Part shown: one piece after another, positions 5,732 through 7,484 of the stretch | Layout of the letters: every line of letters begins with the position of its first letter | Numbering within the stretch: position 1 is the stretch's first letter | Assembly (NCBI GenBank): GCA_016763595.1 | Contig: JAESTN010000365.1 | Coordinates: 1 to 7,484 of the forward strand | Direction of reading: 5' to 3' | Length of the DNA: 7,484 nucleotides | Source: Flavobacteriaceae bacterium | Lineage (GTDB): Bacteria; Bacteroidota; Bacteroidia; Flavobacteriales; Flavobacteriaceae | Translations under genes and position numbers: made by a program | Notes under the pieces: model-generated | Seen by the model: the letters and a program-made list of their open reading frames with translations, nothing else | Databases searched by the model: none | Told to the model about the DNA's origin: nothing

Positions 5732-6640
5732 ATGAAAAACGAACATACAGACGATACATTTTTATCTCGTTGGTTAAATAATGATTTAACGAGCGAAGAG
5801 TTGGTTTCCTTTAAGAAAACTACTGAATATAAAGAGTATCAAAAAATTATCGATGCTACTCAGAACTTTAAAGCACCTAACTTTAATGAAAAGGAAGTAT
5901 TCGAAAAAATTCATCAAAAAACGAATGATAAAAAAGTTAAGAAACTTATTCCAAATTGGATGTTCGCAGCAGCGGCCTCTATTGCTTTATTATTAAGTAC
6001 TGTCTATTATTTAACGGGAACTAATGAAACATATTCAACATCATTTGGAGAACAATTAGCGTTGGTTTTGCCTGATGGATCGGAAGTGTTGTTAAACTCA
6101 AAATCTTCTGTAACTTATAAAAAAAGTGATTGGTTTAATGGAAATAGAACTTTAGAATTGAATGGTGAGGGGTATTTTAAAGTAAAGAAAGGGTCTACCT
6201 TTAGTGTACTTTCAGAGAATGGAAAAGTACGTGTTTTAGGAACACAATTTAACGTAAAAACAAATCCATCGTACTTTGAGGTGTTGTGTTACGAGGGTAA
6301 AGTACAGGTTGAGAATAAAGAAGAATTAGCAATTTTAACGAAAGGTTTATCTTTTAGGAAAATTGAAAACAAGAGCTCAGAAAAAGGAACTTTTATTAAT
6401 GAAAAACCTAATTGGCTAGATGGAGAAACTAGTTTTAATAATGCACCATTAAAGTATGTTTTAGAGGAGTTAGAAAAGCAATACAACATCAAGATAAATT
6501 CCTCTAATATTGATTTAAACATCTTATATACAGGGGCTTTTACAAATATAAACTTAAATTTGGCATTGCAAACAATATGTGCTCCTTTATCAATTCAGTT
6601 TACTGTTGATTCTAATAAAGTAGTGCTTTCCAAAAAATAA
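5732..6640 (+). CDS. FecR-family anti-sigma factor / sigma regulator
   Basis: The product is 302 residues, normal for Bacteroidota FecR proteins. The N-terminal cytoplasmic part (1-70) includes DTFLSRWLNNDLTSEE, the usual start of the anti-sigma region. A single membrane helix lies at about 76-94. The periplasmic FecR domain covers about 100-195 with LVLPDGSEVLLNSKS (111-125), ELNGEGYFKV (142-151) and VLGTQFNVK (168-176). The C-terminal DUF4974 domain (about 232-300) shows FNNAPLKYVLEELEKQYNIKI. FecR proteins span the inner membrane, bind the ECF sigma factor inside and contact the TonB-dependent receptor's signalling domain outside. The receptor gene begins two bases after the stop, so the two are certainly co-transcribed in practice. 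The proposed ECF promoter is just upstream. Confidence 0.94.
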   Translation: MKNEHTDDTFLSRWLNNDLTSEELVSFKKTTEYKEYQKIIDATQNFKAPNFNEKEVFEKIHQKTNDKKVKKLIPNWMFAAAASIALLLSTVYYLTGTNETYSTSFGEQLALVLPDGSEVLLNSKSSVTYKKSDWFNGNRTLELNGEGYFKVKKGSTFSVLSENGKVRVLGTQFNVKTNPSYFEVLCYEGKVQVENKEELAILTKGLSFRKIENKSSEKGTFINEKPNWLDGETSFNNAPLKYVLEELEKQYNIKINSSNIDLNILYTGAFTNINLNLALQTICAPLSIQFTVDSNKVVLSKK

Positions 6641-6642
6641 GG

Positions 6643-7484
6643 ATGCTTAAAAAACTCATTTTATCTTTCTATTTTCTCTTCGTGGTTGGAGTTATTTTTT
6701 CTCAGAATCAATCGAAAAAGGTTTCATTAAAAATGCTGTTGACGTCTATTGAAAGTCAACATAATGTAAAGTTCTCTTACAATTCGAATCTGATAAAAAG
6801 GATTACCTGTCTTCCTATAAAGAAAGAAAAAAACTTAAAGGAAAAATTAGAAGACCTTAGAAAACAGACATTTCTGAATTACAATCAAATTGATGCTAGA
6901 TATATCATAATTACAGAAAAAGAAATCACAAAAAATTATAGGATATCTGGCGTTTTAATAAATCGTAAAAATGAAGAAGTTGCTGCTTTTTCTTCTGTAA
7001 TAGTAAAAGGAACCTTACGTGGAACAACCGCAGATGAAAACGGAAGGTTTTCTTTAAGTAACATCTCTTCAAACCAAAAAATTGAAATTCAAAGCATTGG
7101 GTTTACTTCAGTTACTATTCCTGCACATATGTTTTTAAATCAACCAAATTTAAGAATAGAATTGGATGAAGAAAATATTGAACTTGACGAAGTGTTAATT
7201 AGCGATTATATAACGCAAGGAATATCTAAAAAACAAAATGGTTCAATTGAAGTATCTCCCAAAAAACTAGGCATTTTACCTGGATTAATAGAGCCTGATG
7301 TTTTATTAAGTTTACAATTATTGCCAGGAATTCAAAGTTCATCAGAAACAGCTTCAGGGTTGCAAATTAGAGGGAGTTCTCCAGATCAAAATCTGATATT
7401 ATTTGATGGAATTAAAATGTTTCACAGCGGTCATTTTTTTGGTTTAATTTCTTCATTTAATCCATATGTAACCAAGAAAATAAG
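6643..7484 (+). CDS. TonB-dependent outer-membrane receptor with STN signalling domain (N-terminal part)
   Basis: The frame opens at ATG 6643 and is still open at the right edge after 280 residues, so most of the barrel lies beyond the window. Domains in order: signal peptide (1-20, ending IFS before Gln21); STN (secretin/TonB short N-terminus) domain at about 26-92, with LKMLLTSIESQHNVKFSYNS; carboxypeptidase-regulatory-like beta domain at about 98-175, with ISGVLIN and GTTADENGRFSL; a short LDEVLISDYI segment (181-190) that may be or contain the TonB box; then the plug, with IRGSSPDQNLILFDGIKMF (242-260) and HSGHFFGLISSFNP (261-274). It is not a typical SusC: the plug is of the FecA-like 'RG.SPDQN..L.DGI' kind. 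The STN domain marks receptors that signal to FecR. The ligand cannot be inferred; candidates include metal complexes, peptides or glycans. Confidence 0.93.
   Translation, partial: MLKKLILSFYFLFVVGVIFSQNQSKKVSLKMLLTSIESQHNVKFSYNSNLIKRITCLPIKKEKNLKEKLEDLRKQTFLNYNQIDARYIIITEKEITKNYRISGVLINRKNEEVAAFSSVIVKGTLRGTTADENGRFSLSNISSNQKIEIQSIGFTSVTIPAHMFLNQPNLRIELDEENIELDEVLISDYITQGISKKQNGSIEVSPKKLGILPGLIEPDVLLSLQLLPGIQSSSETASGLQIRGSSPDQNLILFDGIKMFHSGHFFGLISSFNPYVTKKI

Overview
The window looks like a chromosomal segment from a member of the Bacteroidota, most likely a marine-type flavobacterium. The evidence is strongly AT-rich DNA, the absence of Shine-Dalgarno sequences before the starts, a matching TAnnTTTG promoter before one gene, and gene families typical of that phylum: an ECF sigma factor with a FecR anti-sigma factor and a TonB-dependent receptor carrying STN and carboxypeptidase-regulatory-like domains. 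No tRNA, rRNA, insertion sequence or CRISPR array was seen.

Left part (1-3370, + strand) is a housekeeping block. It holds the tail of an upstream gene (probably a DUF4175-type membrane protein), ybeY (rRNA maturation endoribonuclease), mnmG/gidA (tRNA U34 modification) and a class I SAM-dependent methyltransferase. A 14-bp perfect palindrome, one base off the universal 16-bp parS (ParB-binding) consensus, lies just before mnmG. A second, slightly degenerate parS-like site lies just after it. Together with gidA this suggests a position near the chromosome origin.

Middle part (3371-4049) holds a convergent terminator region, a DoxX-type four-helix membrane protein on the - strand with a good Bacteroidota promoter, and a strong - strand terminator hairpin belonging to the gene upstream of it.

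Right part (4050-7484) is the most interesting. A - strand gene encodes a surface-type lipoprotein built from about eight ~36.5-residue repeats that alternate between two subtypes. Divergent from it, on the + strand, are an ECF sigma factor, a FecR-type anti-sigma factor and the N-terminal 280 residues of a TonB-dependent receptor with an STN signalling domain. A two-part motif (GTAGGGTAT, exactly 12 bases, CTGTTnTA) occurs just upstream of both the lipoprotein gene and fecR, in the correct orientation each time. I infer that it is the promoter recognised by this ECF sigma factor, which would put the repeat lipoprotein and the FecR/receptor genes in one regulon. The likely scheme is a cell-surface signalling system: the receptor senses or imports an unknown ligand, signals through its STN domain to FecR, and FecR releases the sigma factor, which then raises fecR-receptor and lipoprotein expression. 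The ligand and the lipoprotein's function cannot be read from the sequence.
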